A DNA stretch of 64,000 nt from CAYLMG01 sp964493425. Lineage in GTDB: Bacteria; Planctomycetota; Phycisphaerae; Sedimentisphaerales; Anaerobacaceae. Shown in pieces: positions 1 through 9,365 of this stretch; positions within the stretch are counted from its first letter, which is position 1; every line of letters starts with the position of its first letter. Where the stretch lies: assembly GCA_964493425.1 (NCBI GenBank), contig CAZBMW010000006.1, positions 1 to 64,000 of the forward strand, read 5' to 3'. The translations under genes were made by a program, and so were the position numbers. A model generated the notes under the pieces. That model did not search any database, was not told the DNA's origin, and saw nothing but the letters and a program-made list of their open reading frames with translations.

Positions 1-54
<54 letters not shown>

Positions 55-68
55 AGGATAATTTAGAC

Positions 69-132
69 GGTGTCCCTGTCATTCCTGCGAAAGCAGGAAT
101 CTATAAGACTCGGATGCTGACTGTCAGACACC
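69..132 (+). other. 16S 3' processing/trailer stem with embedded REP-like hairpin
   Basis: GGTGTC (69-74) can pair with GACACC (127-132), closing a trailer that contains a perfect 8-bp hairpin, ATTCCTGC (81-88), GAAA loop, GCAGGAAT (93-100). The outer pairing could belong to the 16S 3' maturation stem, although the 5' partner of a real processing stem would lie upstream of 16S and outside the window. The inner hairpin shares its 14-base core CCTGCGAAAGCAGG with one at 50365-50382, so it may be a dispersed palindrome. Confidence 0.45.
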
Positions 133-168
133 TTCGCTGCATAAGCTTAACTGTTCTTGATATAAAGA

Positions 169-195
169 AGCCCTGTCTTCTGACAGGGCTTTTTT
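169..195 (+). terminator. Rho-independent terminator of the 16S rRNA unit
   Basis: AGCCCTGTC (169-177), loop TTCT, GACAGGGCT (182-190) form a perfect 9-bp stem followed by a T-run (191-195). It ends transcription just after the mature 16S end, so this 16S is transcribed without 23S or 5S. Confidence 0.92.
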
Positions 196-657
196 AATGC
201 GCTGAAATCGTAGATTTATGCAGATTATCGATGAACTTGGGATTTGACATCAATATTCAGAGTACGAGAATGAGCTTTATATAGTATATAAACCAATTTT
301 TGACCAAATTATGGTCAAAAGGGATGAAAAGACGGCCCCACAACATAAAAATAACGAAAAAATTCTATAAATTCTTAGTTTACACTATAGACATAGAAAC
401 ATCAGATGGTAAAATCTAACTCGACATGATTTAGACTGTTAGGCGTTCAAAGTACGTAAAGTAGATAAATTGAACGGCTCCAGCGAGGAAGTCGAAGGGT
501 TCATAGGAATTGGGGGGCTGTATGTCAGCATTATATCATTTAGAGACGGCATATAATAGAGTAATGCTTTGGACTTATTTATGTAGTGAAAATGGCGAAA
601 ATTGGTCACGTCATTTCAATAGTAAATATAAACAATTTAGTTAAGAGAGGTGTACAA
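196..657. other. Intergenic region without a gene; inverted repeat at 298-320
   Basis: No credible ORF is seen. A perfect 9-bp inverted repeat, TTTTGACCA (298-306) and TGGTCAAAA (312-320) separated by AATTA, could be an operator. A TATAAT at 551-556 lies about 100 bases upstream of the chosen start of the next gene but has no convincing -35 partner. An upstream GTG at 586 is open in frame with the next gene but has no ribosome-binding site. Confidence 0.4.
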
Positions 658-3600
658 ATGGAACACAAAAAAAACTCACATTTAGCTGGCTTGGCAAGGA
701 CATGTATCGGGCTTTTTTACTTATTGTTGGTCTTCGGGCTTTCCTTGCCGGCTATGGCGGTTATGAAGGAGCTGCCGAGAAGTTTTTCAATCGGACAAAA
801 ATCCTTGGCGGGCGTGGACACAAAAGCTATGATTGATGTAAACGTTGCGGCGTTGCTTGCAGAAGATGCGGCACGTGGCCGGGCAGAACGTCCGGGGCCA
901 ATACGATTTGCGCAAGCGATTGATGTTGAATTAAATCTGACAAATTCAGGTACGTGGCTGGACCTCTCGGACGGCTCGCGTATCTGGCGATTGAGAATTC
1001 AAAGCGATGGTGCTAAAAGCATTAACCTCGGATTTACAGTTTATGAACTTCCGGACGGTGCAAAACTATGGATTTACGATCCCATAGGAGATCATGTTGA
1101 AGGGCCGTTTACCTCAGAGAACAGAACGAGAGCAGGTGAGTTGTGGACGCCTATTATATTAGGACCGGAAGTCGTTGTTGAGTTATTTGTTCCTGCTGAT
1201 CCGGCATCAGAACCTGTGCTTGAGATTGGGAAGGTAAACCATGGGTATCGCTTTTTCGGGGGAATAGGAGATAAAGCCGGAAACTGCAACATCGATGTTG
1301 TTTGCCCTGCCGGGAATGCATGGGGAGATCAGATTCGGTCAGTAGCAGTTTATACGTTGAATGGGATGTGGACGTGTACAGGCCAACTGCTTAATAACAC
1401 GAATCAGGATTTCACTCCCTATTTTCTCACGGCAAACCATTGTGGTATCAACGGCATTAATGATGCTACTATGGTCTTTTACTGGAACTACGAATCTCCT
1501 GTCTGCATGGCGCATGGCGGTGGCTCTTTAGCCGACAATCAGGCCGGTGCTACTTTACGTGCAAACTGGGCGACCAGCGATTTTGCCCTGGTAGAGTTGG
1601 ATGCAGCACCTGATCCGGAATTTAACGTTTATTACGACGGGTGGGATGCTACTGGAGGCATACCACCATCGACTGTTTGTATCCACCATCCGAGTTGTGA
1701 TGAAAAATCCATAAGTTTTGATAATGACGCGGCAAACATTACAGATTACGACGATGATACGATTGACCCCAGCAGTAATCATTGGCGTGTTGTTTGGGAT
1801 ACAGGGACCACCGAACATGGTTCCTCCGGCTCTTGTCTTTACGATACATCAAATGGCTTATGCATAGGCCAGCTGCATGGTGGAGATGCATCATGTGCTT
1901 TTTTAGATGGCCCCGATTGGTTTGGCAAGTTGTCGGTTAGCTGGAATGGCGGGGGTGCTGCTAACAATCGTTTGAGAAACTGGCTCGACCCGGCAAACAC
2001 AGGCGTTCTCACCTTGGCAGGTGCTGAGCCGCCGATTGCCGGTGGACCGTCAATGCGCGTTGTTGATACAGATTTGGACTACGGTGATGTAGAACTCGGC
2101 TTTGCGGCTACGCAAGCAGTTGTTGTCTACAACGACGGTGATGCAATGCTTACAGTAACAGTTTCCAACCAGTCTGTAGGTGACCCTGATATACCACAGT
2201 GGTCTGAACTGAATGAGGTGGCAAACTTTGACATTAATCCGGGCGATGCTCCGCTGATTGTACAACAAGTATACGAACCGCAGGCTATAGGGGACCATTC
2301 CATTACTTTTAGAGTAACAGGTAATGATTTAGATAATCCGCAACAAGATGTTACCCTTCGCGGTTCTGGAGTAAATCCTGTTCCGATAGATTCTGTGCTG
2401 GTTATGGATCGAAGCGGCTCAATGGGTGAAAACGCTGGTGAACGACGAAAAATCGATGCAATGCGGGATGCTTCGGCGCTCTATGCGGACCTTTTGCGTC
2501 CGGACATAGGGGACACAGGCACTGGTGACAAGATAGGTTTTGTTAAATATAACCATACAAACCAGGTTTATTTAGGGCTTGATTTTGTTGATGATCCGGA
2601 TGTTGCCGGCTCTCATATGGCCGATGCGATGGACAAGCTTTCTGACGCTGCACTTGAGGATGCAGGCCGGCTGAAACCTACGGGTATGACAGGTATAAGT
2701 GATGCCATTGAAACAGCAGCCGGTTTGTATACATTACCGGCGGGCGATCGGAAACATGTGATGGTGGTTCTCACGGATGGCATTGAAACGGTGCAGGATG
2801 AGCTTGATGTAGCCGCCATTGTCCAGGTACGAAACAACAATCCGGATCTTTGGATGTATAGTGTTGGCGTAGGAATGAATGTTAATCCAGCATCTCTTCA
2901 AAATATCACAAATATTGCGAATGGATATCATCAGATTTCGGACGATTTGAGCGGTGAAAGCATTTATGACTTGGAGCTTTTTTACTTTAAGATATTTGCA
3001 AACGCGACAGGAATGGATTTGGCAGTAGATCCAACTGTAGCGGTCGGGCTCGATATTAACGAACCAACAACGGTAGCAACAGCACACATCATATCATCAG
3101 ACCACAAAGCTGCATTTCTTGTTTTGGACAGCCCAGCTGTCAGAGATTATTACGAATTGGAGCTGATTGCTCCCAACGGTCAAGTTATGTCGCCTGGGGT
3201 GCAAGTAGGCGGAGTAACAATACATATGAAGCAGCGACATAGTTACACTATTTGTAAAGTTAATTTACCAGCCGCGGAAGAAACGGCAGAGTATCTTGGA
3301 GATTGGCTTCTGAGATACACTCCCAAAAGAGATTTTACGGGCGCAGACCGCAAGGTGTTGTTAACACAGGCACAACACGGGCATGTAGTCGTACCGGATA
3401 TCGGTCACGGTTTTCTGCCGATTGGTTTCGCCGCAGCAGTTGCGTCCGATTATCAAATGGAAGTTGAAGCGTTTAGTGATGATTATCATCCAGGCGCCAA
3501 GTTCACACTAATGGCCACACTGACAGATAGAGGTTGGCCTTCGGTTGACGGCCAAGTGTCGGTTGAAATTACGGACCCAGATTCAGAACAATCCGTGATA

Positions 3601-3918
3601 GTTCGTCTTTATGACGATGGTACCCATGGTGATGCGGAGCCTTCAGACGGGACATGGACATCTACATTCAATAGAACCGGAGCGGCGGGAGTATATCATC
3701 TGCTCTTCAGGGGCCAGGGTAGAACGCATCGTGGTGAAATGGCATCTCGTGAGGCATCTCGATTTATATCTTTGTCTAAATATACTGTTGGGCCAGGCAT
3801 CGGAGGGCCGGATGGTCGAGTCCAATGCATTCCCTGTCCGCTTCTTTGGATTTTGATTATTTTATTTTTCCTGATTCTCATCTTAATTTACATTAGGGTT
3901 TCTCGATTGCGTCAATAA
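658..3918 (+). CDS. Secreted trypsin-like serine protease / von Willebrand factor A multidomain protein
   Basis: This 1086-residue protein is predicted to be exported and anchored by its C terminus. The ATG at 658 is chosen over an in-frame GTG at 586 because AGAGAGG precedes it and a signal peptide follows at once (hydrophobic to about residue 31, ending in AMA). Domains in order: a trypsin-fold protease of lysyl-endopeptidase type with the expected triad, H261 (LTANHC), D308 (TSDFALVEL) and S390 (HGSSGS); a beta-sandwich of choice-of-anchor/ASPM-Hydin type (about 475-570); a vWA domain with MIDAS motif DRSGS (D584) and VVLTDG; a further beta domain near 930-1040; a transmembrane helix (WILIILFFLILILIYI) with a short basic tail. 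Protease plus vWA in one chain suggests adhesion or matrix processing at the cell surface. The domains are clear; substrate and role are unknown. A perfect terminator follows. Confidence 0.85.
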   Translation: MEHKKNSHLAGLARTCIGLFYLLLVFGLSLPAMAVMKELPRSFSIGQKSLAGVDTKAMIDVNVAALLAEDAARGRAERPGPIRFAQAIDVELNLTNSGTWLDLSDGSRIWRLRIQSDGAKSINLGFTVYELPDGAKLWIYDPIGDHVEGPFTSENRTRAGELWTPIILGPEVVVELFVPADPASEPVLEIGKVNHGYRFFGGIGDKAGNCNIDVVCPAGNAWGDQIRSVAVYTLNGMWTCTGQLLNNTNQDFTPYFLTANHCGINGINDATMVFYWNYESPVCMAHGGGSLADNQAGATLRANWATSDFALVELDAAPDPEFNVYYDGWDATGGIPPSTVCIHHPSCDEKSISFDNDAANITDYDDDTIDPSSNHWRVVWDTGTTEHGSSGSCLYDTSNGLCIGQLHGGDASCAFLDGPDWFGKLSVSWNGGGAANNRLRNWLDPANTGVLTLAGAEPPIAGGPSMRVVDTDLDYGDVELGFAATQAVVVYNDGDAMLTVTVSNQSVGDPDIPQWSELNEVANFDINPGDAPLIVQQVYEPQAIGDHSITFRVTGNDLDNPQQDVTLRGSGVNPVPIDSVLVMDRSGSMGENAGERRKIDAMRDASALYADLLRPDIGDTGTGDKIGFVKYNHTNQVYLGLDFVDDPDVAGSHMADAMDKLSDAALEDAGRLKPTGMTGISDAIETAAGLYTLPAGDRKHVMVVLTDGIETVQDELDVAAIVQVRNNNPDLWMYSVGVGMNVNPASLQNITNIANGYHQISDDLSGESIYDLELFYFKIFANATGMDLAVDPTVAVGLDINEPTTVATAHIISSDHKAAFLVLDSPAVRDYYELELIAPNGQVMSPGVQVGGVTIHMKQRHSYTICKVNLPAAEETAEYLGDWLLRYTPKRDFTGADRKVLLTQAQHGHVVVPDIGHGFLPIGFAAAVASDYQMEVEAFSDDYHPGAKFTLMATLTDRGWPSVDGQVSVEITDPDSEQSVIVRLYDDGTHGDAEPSDGTWTSTFNRTGAAGVYHLLFRGQGRTHRGEMASREASRFISLSKYTVGPGIGGPDGRVQCIPCPLLWILIILFFLILILIYIRVSRLRQ

Positions 3919-4001
3919 AAAGGTCTCGTGGAAAGGTATAAGCCGATTGCTATAACAGAGTTATTTAGCAGGTTATGGCACCTGCTCTTGACTATGGACT
4001 T

Positions 4002-4032
4002 AGCCCTGTACCGTACAGTACAGGGCTTTTTT
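4002..4032 (+). terminator. Rho-independent terminator
   Basis: AGCCCTGTAC (4002-4011), a 6-base loop, and GTACAGGGCT (4018-4027) make a perfect 10-bp stem followed by TTTTTT. It closes the protease/vWA gene 84 bases downstream of its stop codon. Confidence 0.92.
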
Positions 4033-4147
4033 ATTTGTATTCCTGTCAACCAGCCGGTTACTATGAACGTCATAAAAGGTATCTGGAGCAGGCTATATTG
4101 AAAGAGATTACTGAATAACAGTGTAAAAGAAATTGGCGGGCTAGCTT

Positions 4148-5437
4148 ATGTATCAGAGAAGAATCTACAAATTTAGCTTTTTTATTATCCTGTTGGCCTT
4201 TATCGTTACGACGTTTGTTTTCGGATATCCAGCCTCGGCCTGTACATCCGTATGTTTGGCGAAAAACGGGCATGTCGTCTTTGGCAACAACCTGGACTGG
4301 TTTATTGACGACGGCTTGATTGTCATCAACAAGCGCAATGTGAAAAAAAGCGGTATCCGCAGCGATAATCCCCCGGAGTGGATTTCCAGGTACGCCAGCA
4401 TTACAACCAATCAGTCGGGCAACGGTTTTCCCTGCCGAGGAATGAATGAAGCCGGTCTTGTAATTGGCGAAATGTGGCTTGGCAATACAATTTATCCCGA
4501 GCCCGACGACAGGCATTCGGTCATCAGTGATCACTGGATTCAATATCAGTTGGACAATTGTGCCACGGTCGAAGAGGTATTGGCCACCGACAAGGCATTG
4601 CGAATCGACAAGGGCGAATATAAATCACACTTTTTCGTTTGCGACGCATCCGGAAAATGCGCGACGGTCGAGTGGTTCGACGGCAAATTGAGCGCATATA
4701 TAGGCGATGAGGTGAAAATCAAGGTTATGACGAACTCACCTTACGCCGAGTGCCTGGCTCAGGCAGATAATCCATCGGGAAGGTTTGCCAAAGCTGCTCG
4801 TATGTTAGACAGTTACTCCGACGAGGACCCGGTTGAATATGTCTTTTCAACTTTGCAAGCAGTTCGGCGCAGGAGCACTCTTTGGTCTCTTGTCTTCGAT
4901 GCGAAAAACGGCAGGCTGTATTACAGCACTGCCCAAAATCCGGAAATTCGTTATGTAGGCTTGAGTGATTTCGATCTAAACTGCGATTCTCCCGTACAGC
5001 TACTCGATATAAACGCCTCAGGCAAAGGCGATGTAAGAAAAAGTTTCAGGGATTTTACGCATGAAGAGAACGCTCGAATTGCCCGTATTGCAATAGATAA
5101 ATGGAAAGCTCGCGATAGGAATTTAGATTTCAGCGAAGCCGACATAGAAAAGACCTTGAATTACCATAAGACGATGCAGTGTTTACCCCATCACAAAGAA
5201 GCCGACGACTGTAACGACGTCAACGTGGCCTGCATTGGTTTATCCGGAGAATTTCAGGATAAACCGGAAACGACTTTACTGCTGAATGACAATTTGGATT
5301 TATTTACATTCACACATCCCTGTTGGTATGATTTATATTCCATAAATTTATATCTTTACCGAATCGTTGAAGAAACAGCGTTTTGTGAATCAGGAGAATC
5401 TTATGAATCGCAGAGAGCTCTTAAAAAAAACATGTAG
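4148..5437 (+). CDS. Secreted linear amide C-N hydrolase, choloylglycine hydrolase family (Ntn hydrolase)
   Basis: The product has 429 residues. A signal peptide (hydrophobic residues 9-27, ending in ASA) is followed directly by Cys32, which would become the N-terminal nucleophile of an Ntn hydrolase. The block CTSVCLAKNGHVVFGNNLDW, with Asp50, matches the Cys/Asp core of choloylglycine hydrolases and acid-ceramidase relatives, and MTNSPYAE supplies the usual Asn. The family hydrolyses linear amides such as penicillin V, conjugated bile salts or N-acyl compounds; the substrate here cannot be read. The C-terminal half (from about residue 290) is less typical. The gene overlaps the next one by 35 bases, which suggests co-transcription and translational coupling. 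Confidence 0.82.
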   Translation: MYQRRIYKFSFFIILLAFIVTTFVFGYPASACTSVCLAKNGHVVFGNNLDWFIDDGLIVINKRNVKKSGIRSDNPPEWISRYASITTNQSGNGFPCRGMNEAGLVIGEMWLGNTIYPEPDDRHSVISDHWIQYQLDNCATVEEVLATDKALRIDKGEYKSHFFVCDASGKCATVEWFDGKLSAYIGDEVKIKVMTNSPYAECLAQADNPSGRFAKAARMLDSYSDEDPVEYVFSTLQAVRRRSTLWSLVFDAKNGRLYYSTAQNPEIRYVGLSDFDLNCDSPVQLLDINASGKGDVRKSFRDFTHEENARIARIAIDKWKARDRNLDFSEADIEKTLNYHKTMQCLPHHKEADDCNDVNVACIGLSGEFQDKPETTLLLNDNLDLFTFTHPCWYDLYSINLYLYRIVEETAFCESGESYESQRALKKNM

Positions 5438-5981
5438 TTTTGGTCTATGTTCCTGCGCCGGATTAGCCCTGCTCGAAAACTGTGAGTCGTCAGAAGACAC
5501 GAATACATCGGTTGAACCAGCCTGGCGACTTAAATGGTGGCTGGAACATTGCCGGAGTCAGAACGCAAGGCTCTGGGAACTGCTGGCAGACTATTTGGAT
5601 GAAGCCGACCAAATCGCCATCCTTGAACAGCTCGGCCGAAATTGTGCCGCAAATCTGGGCTGGGCCCGGCAGTATAAGGGTGATCCCGAGGGCTTTTTCC
5701 AGCGTATGAATCAGCATAATGGTGAGGTGTTTGACTATGATAAGGATGCTGGCGTTATTACAATTACCACCCGCCAACGGGATTGTGACTGCCTGCTGGT
5801 TAACAGCAAGAATATATCACCAATATATTGTGCCTGCTCTGTAGGTTGGCAGAAACATACATACGAGACTATCCTGGGCAAAAAGGTGGATGTGGAAGTC
5901 AAGGAATCGGTGTTGCGAGGCTCTAAGCGTTGCGTGTTTGTGGTTACTATACAAAAGGAGGAGAATGAGTCCATTGCTTGA
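5403..5981 (+). CDS. Exported L-2-amino-thiazoline-4-carboxylic acid hydrolase-like protein
   Basis: The ATG at 5403 follows AGGAG and is preferred over an upstream TTG at 5367. The 192-residue product starts with a twin-arginine-like signal (NRRELLKK and a short Cys-rich hydrophobic stretch). The C-terminal half shows the pattern of the ATC hydrolase-like family: paired cysteines (DCDC), then YCACSVGWQKHTYETILG, then a VKESVLRGSKRCVFVV strand. Proteins with this domain often have unknown substrates. The gene overlaps the upstream amide hydrolase, so the two probably act together outside the cytoplasm; hydrolysis of an amide or thiazoline compound is inference only. A strong AAGGAGGAG lies at its 3' end in front of a 46-codon open frame (5965-6105). 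Confidence 0.6.
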   Translation: MNRRELLKKTCSFGLCSCAGLALLENCESSEDTNTSVEPAWRLKWWLEHCRSQNARLWELLADYLDEADQIAILEQLGRNCAANLGWARQYKGDPEGFFQRMNQHNGEVFDYDKDAGVITITTRQRDCDCLLVNSKNISPIYCACSVGWQKHTYETILGKKVDVEVKESVLRGSKRCVFVVTIQKEENESIA

Positions 5982-6011
5982 TTTGAAATTTGATTTTTCT
6001 GGAACAATTTA

Positions 6012-8021
6012 TCATTCGCTTTGGCTTGTTTTCTTATTATCACCCGCTAAAGAAAACTCCGTTGGCAAACGCAGCACGGTTAGTGAATATGGCCGGAAGG
6101 TATAATTAAACGAATTACTTGTATTCTGTATCATTTCCTTGGCTGGGAAGATTTTTTTCGGCGATTCAAATGAATTTTCATCTGTTAGCTTTTCACCGGT
6201 CAGGATGATTGCCTTGGCGGGTGCTATCACCTTGACACCGGTGAGCTTTATATCTGTTTCGAGAGGCTCATTAAAAGGATTGACGGCTTTAAGAATGATA
6301 TCGCCGGTTTTGTCATCGCGCACAGCACTGGCATAAAGACGCTTGATGTTTGGTGTCTGCAATTCTATATTCAAAGGCAGGACTACGTCACCGCGATTAC
6401 AACTGAACATTTGCTGAACATAATATGATGGAGTACCATAGACATTCAGGTTATCGAACCATATCAGATTTGGTTTCCACTGCCAGGCTTCACTGTGGGC
6501 GAAAAGTGGAGCGTAACAGGACATTACTACGATATCCGCATTATGTTCCAGGCCGGTAAAGAATGCTGCTTCGGATAAGGCACATTGAAGGTTACTGCGG
6601 TTATTCGGATTTATCAGGCCCGGCTCGGAATGGGCGGCGTATTCTCCGAATATAACTTTTGGTCCGTTGCGGTCGTATTTGTCATAACGTGCAGCATTAT
6701 TGAAGAACCAGTTCGGCTGCATGTGAGCGTGCTCATCTATCATCGCTGCCTTCAGCTCGCGCAGCTTGTCCCATGCGAGTTCGAAATTGTCGCCGAAAGG
6801 TTCAGGCCCGGAACCTGCTATGATTTTGATTTCCGGATGCCTGGCCTTCAGCACTTCTGCGAGTTGTTCGTATCGTTCGATGTATTGAGGCCCGACGGTC
6901 TCGTTACCCCACCTGAGCATTTTCAGATTAAATGGTTTCGGATGCCCCATATCGGCACGCTTTTTTCCCCAGGTGCTTGTGGCCGAGCCATTGGCGAACT
7001 CTATCAGGTCGAGTACATCCTGTATGTATGGTTCGAGCTGGCTGGTCGGTGCAAAATCGCCGGTGAACTGTGCAGCCATACCGCAGTTAAGCATAGGCAG
7101 CGGTTCTGCCCCAAGGTCTTCGCACAACTGGAAATACTCGAAGAATCCCAAACCATACGACTGAAAATAGTCGGGCGCAGCACGTGTTCCGAAAGCGCTC
7201 CACGGTATGGGGCTGAGCTTTCTTTCGGCTATGTCACCGATTGTTCTCTTCCACTGGTATCGATTGTCAAGGCTGCGGGCTTCGGTTAGGAATCCGCCGG
7301 GAAATTTGATGAAGCCGGGCTTCAATTCGGCGAGCATCTGAACTAGGTCGGCACGCAGACCATTCGGCTGGTCTTTCCAGGTCTTCTCTGGAAACAATGA
7401 GACCATATCAAGCTCAATCTCGCCGGGCCCCTCTATGTAAATATTTAACTTCGTCTTAGGCTCGGTTGCTGATGAATTTAACCTTGTAGTATATTTCTTC
7501 CACTGTTTGGAGAATCCGTCAAGTTTGGTTTCAGCCAATTTGCGCCCGTCACTTGCGACCAGTGCGATACCCAATGTCGGCTGGCCTTGAATAGAGCGAG
7601 CCTGAGCCGAAAAGATGTAATGTTCTCCTTCGTGCACACCGATACCGCGAAAGCCCTCATTGGATACACCAAAATCCTCACCGTCCGATTTTATACGAAG
7701 ATAATGCGGATTCGAATTATTGAAAGGGTCATTATCAAGTATTTCGACCGAACCTGCTGTGCTCCCTGTTGGAATTTTGCTCCAGCCTATCATCGGATTT
7801 GGAAACTCGAATGAGCGGTTCTTCACGAGTTCCGCATACAGGCCGCCGTCCGCGGCGAAGTTAAGGTCCTCAAAAAAGATTCCCCACATTGTCGGTCTAA
7901 TCTTCGCGCCGGGCTTGTCGGCTTGTATTATTATGGTAGCCGTTCCCGCAGAGACGAGTGACACAAAGTTCACCAGCAAAATGACTACCGCTAATGCTTT
8001 TATTTTCATAGCCTTTTTCAT
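6012..8021 (-). CDS. Secreted alpha-L-arabinofuranosidase, GH51
   Basis: The product has 669 residues, with a signal peptide (MKKAMKIKALAVVILLVNFV...) and a GGAG ribosome-binding site at the right spacing. Early residues have the GH51 pattern (RPTMWGIFFEDLNFAADGGL), followed by a carbohydrate-binding-like insertion and the barrel. The acid/base is Glu374 in LRWGNETVGPQY and the nucleophile Glu460 in VIFGEYAAHS, the expected GNE and EY motifs. The family removes terminal arabinofuranose from arabinoxylan and arabinan. It is monocistronic here; a GH115 glucuronidase operon lies 4 kb away, so the two probably work on the same hemicellulose. Length is typical of secreted GH51 enzymes. Confidence 0.93.
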   Translation of the reverse strand: MKKAMKIKALAVVILLVNFVSLVSAGTATIIIQADKPGAKIRPTMWGIFFEDLNFAADGGLYAELVKNRSFEFPNPMIGWSKIPTGSTAGSVEILDNDPFNNSNPHYLRIKSDGEDFGVSNEGFRGIGVHEGEHYIFSAQARSIQGQPTLGIALVASDGRKLAETKLDGFSKQWKKYTTRLNSSATEPKTKLNIYIEGPGEIELDMVSLFPEKTWKDQPNGLRADLVQMLAELKPGFIKFPGGFLTEARSLDNRYQWKRTIGDIAERKLSPIPWSAFGTRAAPDYFQSYGLGFFEYFQLCEDLGAEPLPMLNCGMAAQFTGDFAPTSQLEPYIQDVLDLIEFANGSATSTWGKKRADMGHPKPFNLKMLRWGNETVGPQYIERYEQLAEVLKARHPEIKIIAGSGPEPFGDNFELAWDKLRELKAAMIDEHAHMQPNWFFNNAARYDKYDRNGPKVIFGEYAAHSEPGLINPNNRSNLQCALSEAAFFTGLEHNADIVVMSCYAPLFAHSEAWQWKPNLIWFDNLNVYGTPSYYVQQMFSCNRGDVVLPLNIELQTPNIKRLYASAVRDDKTGDIILKAVNPFNEPLETDIKLTGVKVIAPAKAIILTGEKLTDENSFESPKKIFPAKEMIQNTSNSFNYTFRPYSLTVLRLPTEFSLAGDNKKTSQSE

Positions 8022-8187
8022 ATCAGATCTCCAGTTTGTTACACTTTCGTCTTTTTTTCAATACTTTTTAGGGTTTTCAGCTTCTCGTCCTAATTTTGTC
8101 GAGTACATCATGTGAATGGCATTGGCCTGTATCCTCGAAATCGCCGGATCATCTCTGTGCCAGATCACGAATCAACGGACTGGATCC

Positions 8188-8799
8188 TTATTTCTGTTCT
8201 TTGTATGCTATTGAATACGTCTCTCCGAAATGTCCAACAAAGGAGTTTACAATTTTAAGATTGGGAATCTCTCCCTGTGCTGCTGGACGGCTTGCCAGGC
8301 GCTCTCTGGCTGCAAGCAGCTGTCCGCGGTCACGCTCAAGAAACGCTTTAGTGGCATCTACGTAATCATTCCAGCATTCTACTCGTTCGATAATATGAGC
8401 CAGACTGCCACGTGGTACTGACTGATGGCAGTACTCCAGATGTGCGACCGCTGCAGATGTGTCGCCGGCAAACGCAAACAATTGTGCCGCATGAAAGTGT
8501 AAAATCGCTTGCTGCTCTGTCAGTTCCTGATGACGTGTCATATAAGTCTCAATCAGGTGAGCTGCCTCGCGATACTCTTTACGGTCGGCCAAAATACGCC
8601 AGCCGGAGCCGGGCGTCTGGTCGAACTGCTGGTAACCGAGGGTGAGAAGCTCATCGTGTTCAGTCCTCAGGTGTTTCTGCGTGCAACCCACGGCAAAACA
8701 AACGTCGATTACGACTGTTGTAAGTACTAAGATGCACCGTATAGCGCTACTCGGCCTAAAATGTATTAAATCACCTTTACAGAATTGATAGCGGTTCAT
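8188..8799 (-). CDS. Lipoprotein with TPR-like helices, function unknown
   Basis: The product has 203 residues. The N-terminal hydrophobic stretch ends in CFAVGC, a plausible lipobox with the modified Cys at about residue 39 (the long N-terminus leaves a later start possible). The rest is helical with a tetratricopeptide-like cadence (AAQLFAFAGDTSAAVAHLEYCHQS). No recognised enzyme motif is present. It is transcribed in the same direction as the GH51 gene, with a 166-base gap, and could share its transcript. The ribosome-binding site is weak. Confidence 0.6.
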   Translation of the reverse strand: MNRYQFCKGDLIHFRPSSAIRCILVLTTVVIDVCFAVGCTQKHLRTEHDELLTLGYQQFDQTPGSGWRILADRKEYREAAHLIETYMTRHQELTEQQAILHFHAAQLFAFAGDTSAAVAHLEYCHQSVPRGSLAHIIERVECWNDYVDATKAFLERDRGQLLAARERLASRPAAQGEIPNLKIVNSFVGHFGETYSIAYKEQK

Positions 8800-9199
8800 G
8801 TTATCGGTATTCGTATCACTAATCCCTGCCTATATTCCACTTGTCGATTCAATAATTTCGCTGACCAGCAAACGGGAAGCTGGCAACTGATTTTATCGTA
8901 GTAAATATCGCCGCCAACAATAATATTGTTACCTGGGTTACCAAAAAGGCAAGGAGAAAAATAGTAATTTACTTAATTCTTATAATCTGCTTTAATCTGG
9001 TCTCTGCAGAAGAGCTTTTTTCATCCTGGCCTCCTGATTATTAAAATCAATACATCTGGTACATACTATCAGCGACTACAAACAAAGTTCCTTTCTATAC
9101 GCTTTCGATGGGCAACAGGTACAATAAGTTCAGTGATTTTTTACAAATAAGCAGATTTTAGCTTCGAAAAAACGGGCTTAACCGGCGATTATTAGTGTA

Positions 9200-9228
9200 T
9201 TGACTTTTTGTCCTAATTAAGGTATAAT
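9200..9228 (+). promoter_or_regulatory. Near-consensus housekeeping promoter
   Basis: TTGACT (9200-9205), a 17-base spacer, and TATAAT (9223-9228). Transcription would start near 9235, giving the beta-helix gene at 9366 a leader of about 130 bases. The rest of the 8800-9199 intergenic stretch shows no gene. Confidence 0.8.
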
Positions 9229-9365
9229 GTGAATCTGAAGAGACTTGTATAGAAGGCAGGAGATGGTGACTATGCAGCTCTTATAAATCATTTCTGTTCT
9301 GTTTTTATCATGGTTGAGATATGCGCAAATAGCATTTCATTGAAAAAATTTGACAGGGAAGAAAA

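Noticed and set aside
586..657. N-terminal extension of the protease/vWA protein from a GTG at 586
   Set aside because: No ribosome-binding site at 586, whereas ATG 658 has AGAGAGG and begins a normal signal peptide.
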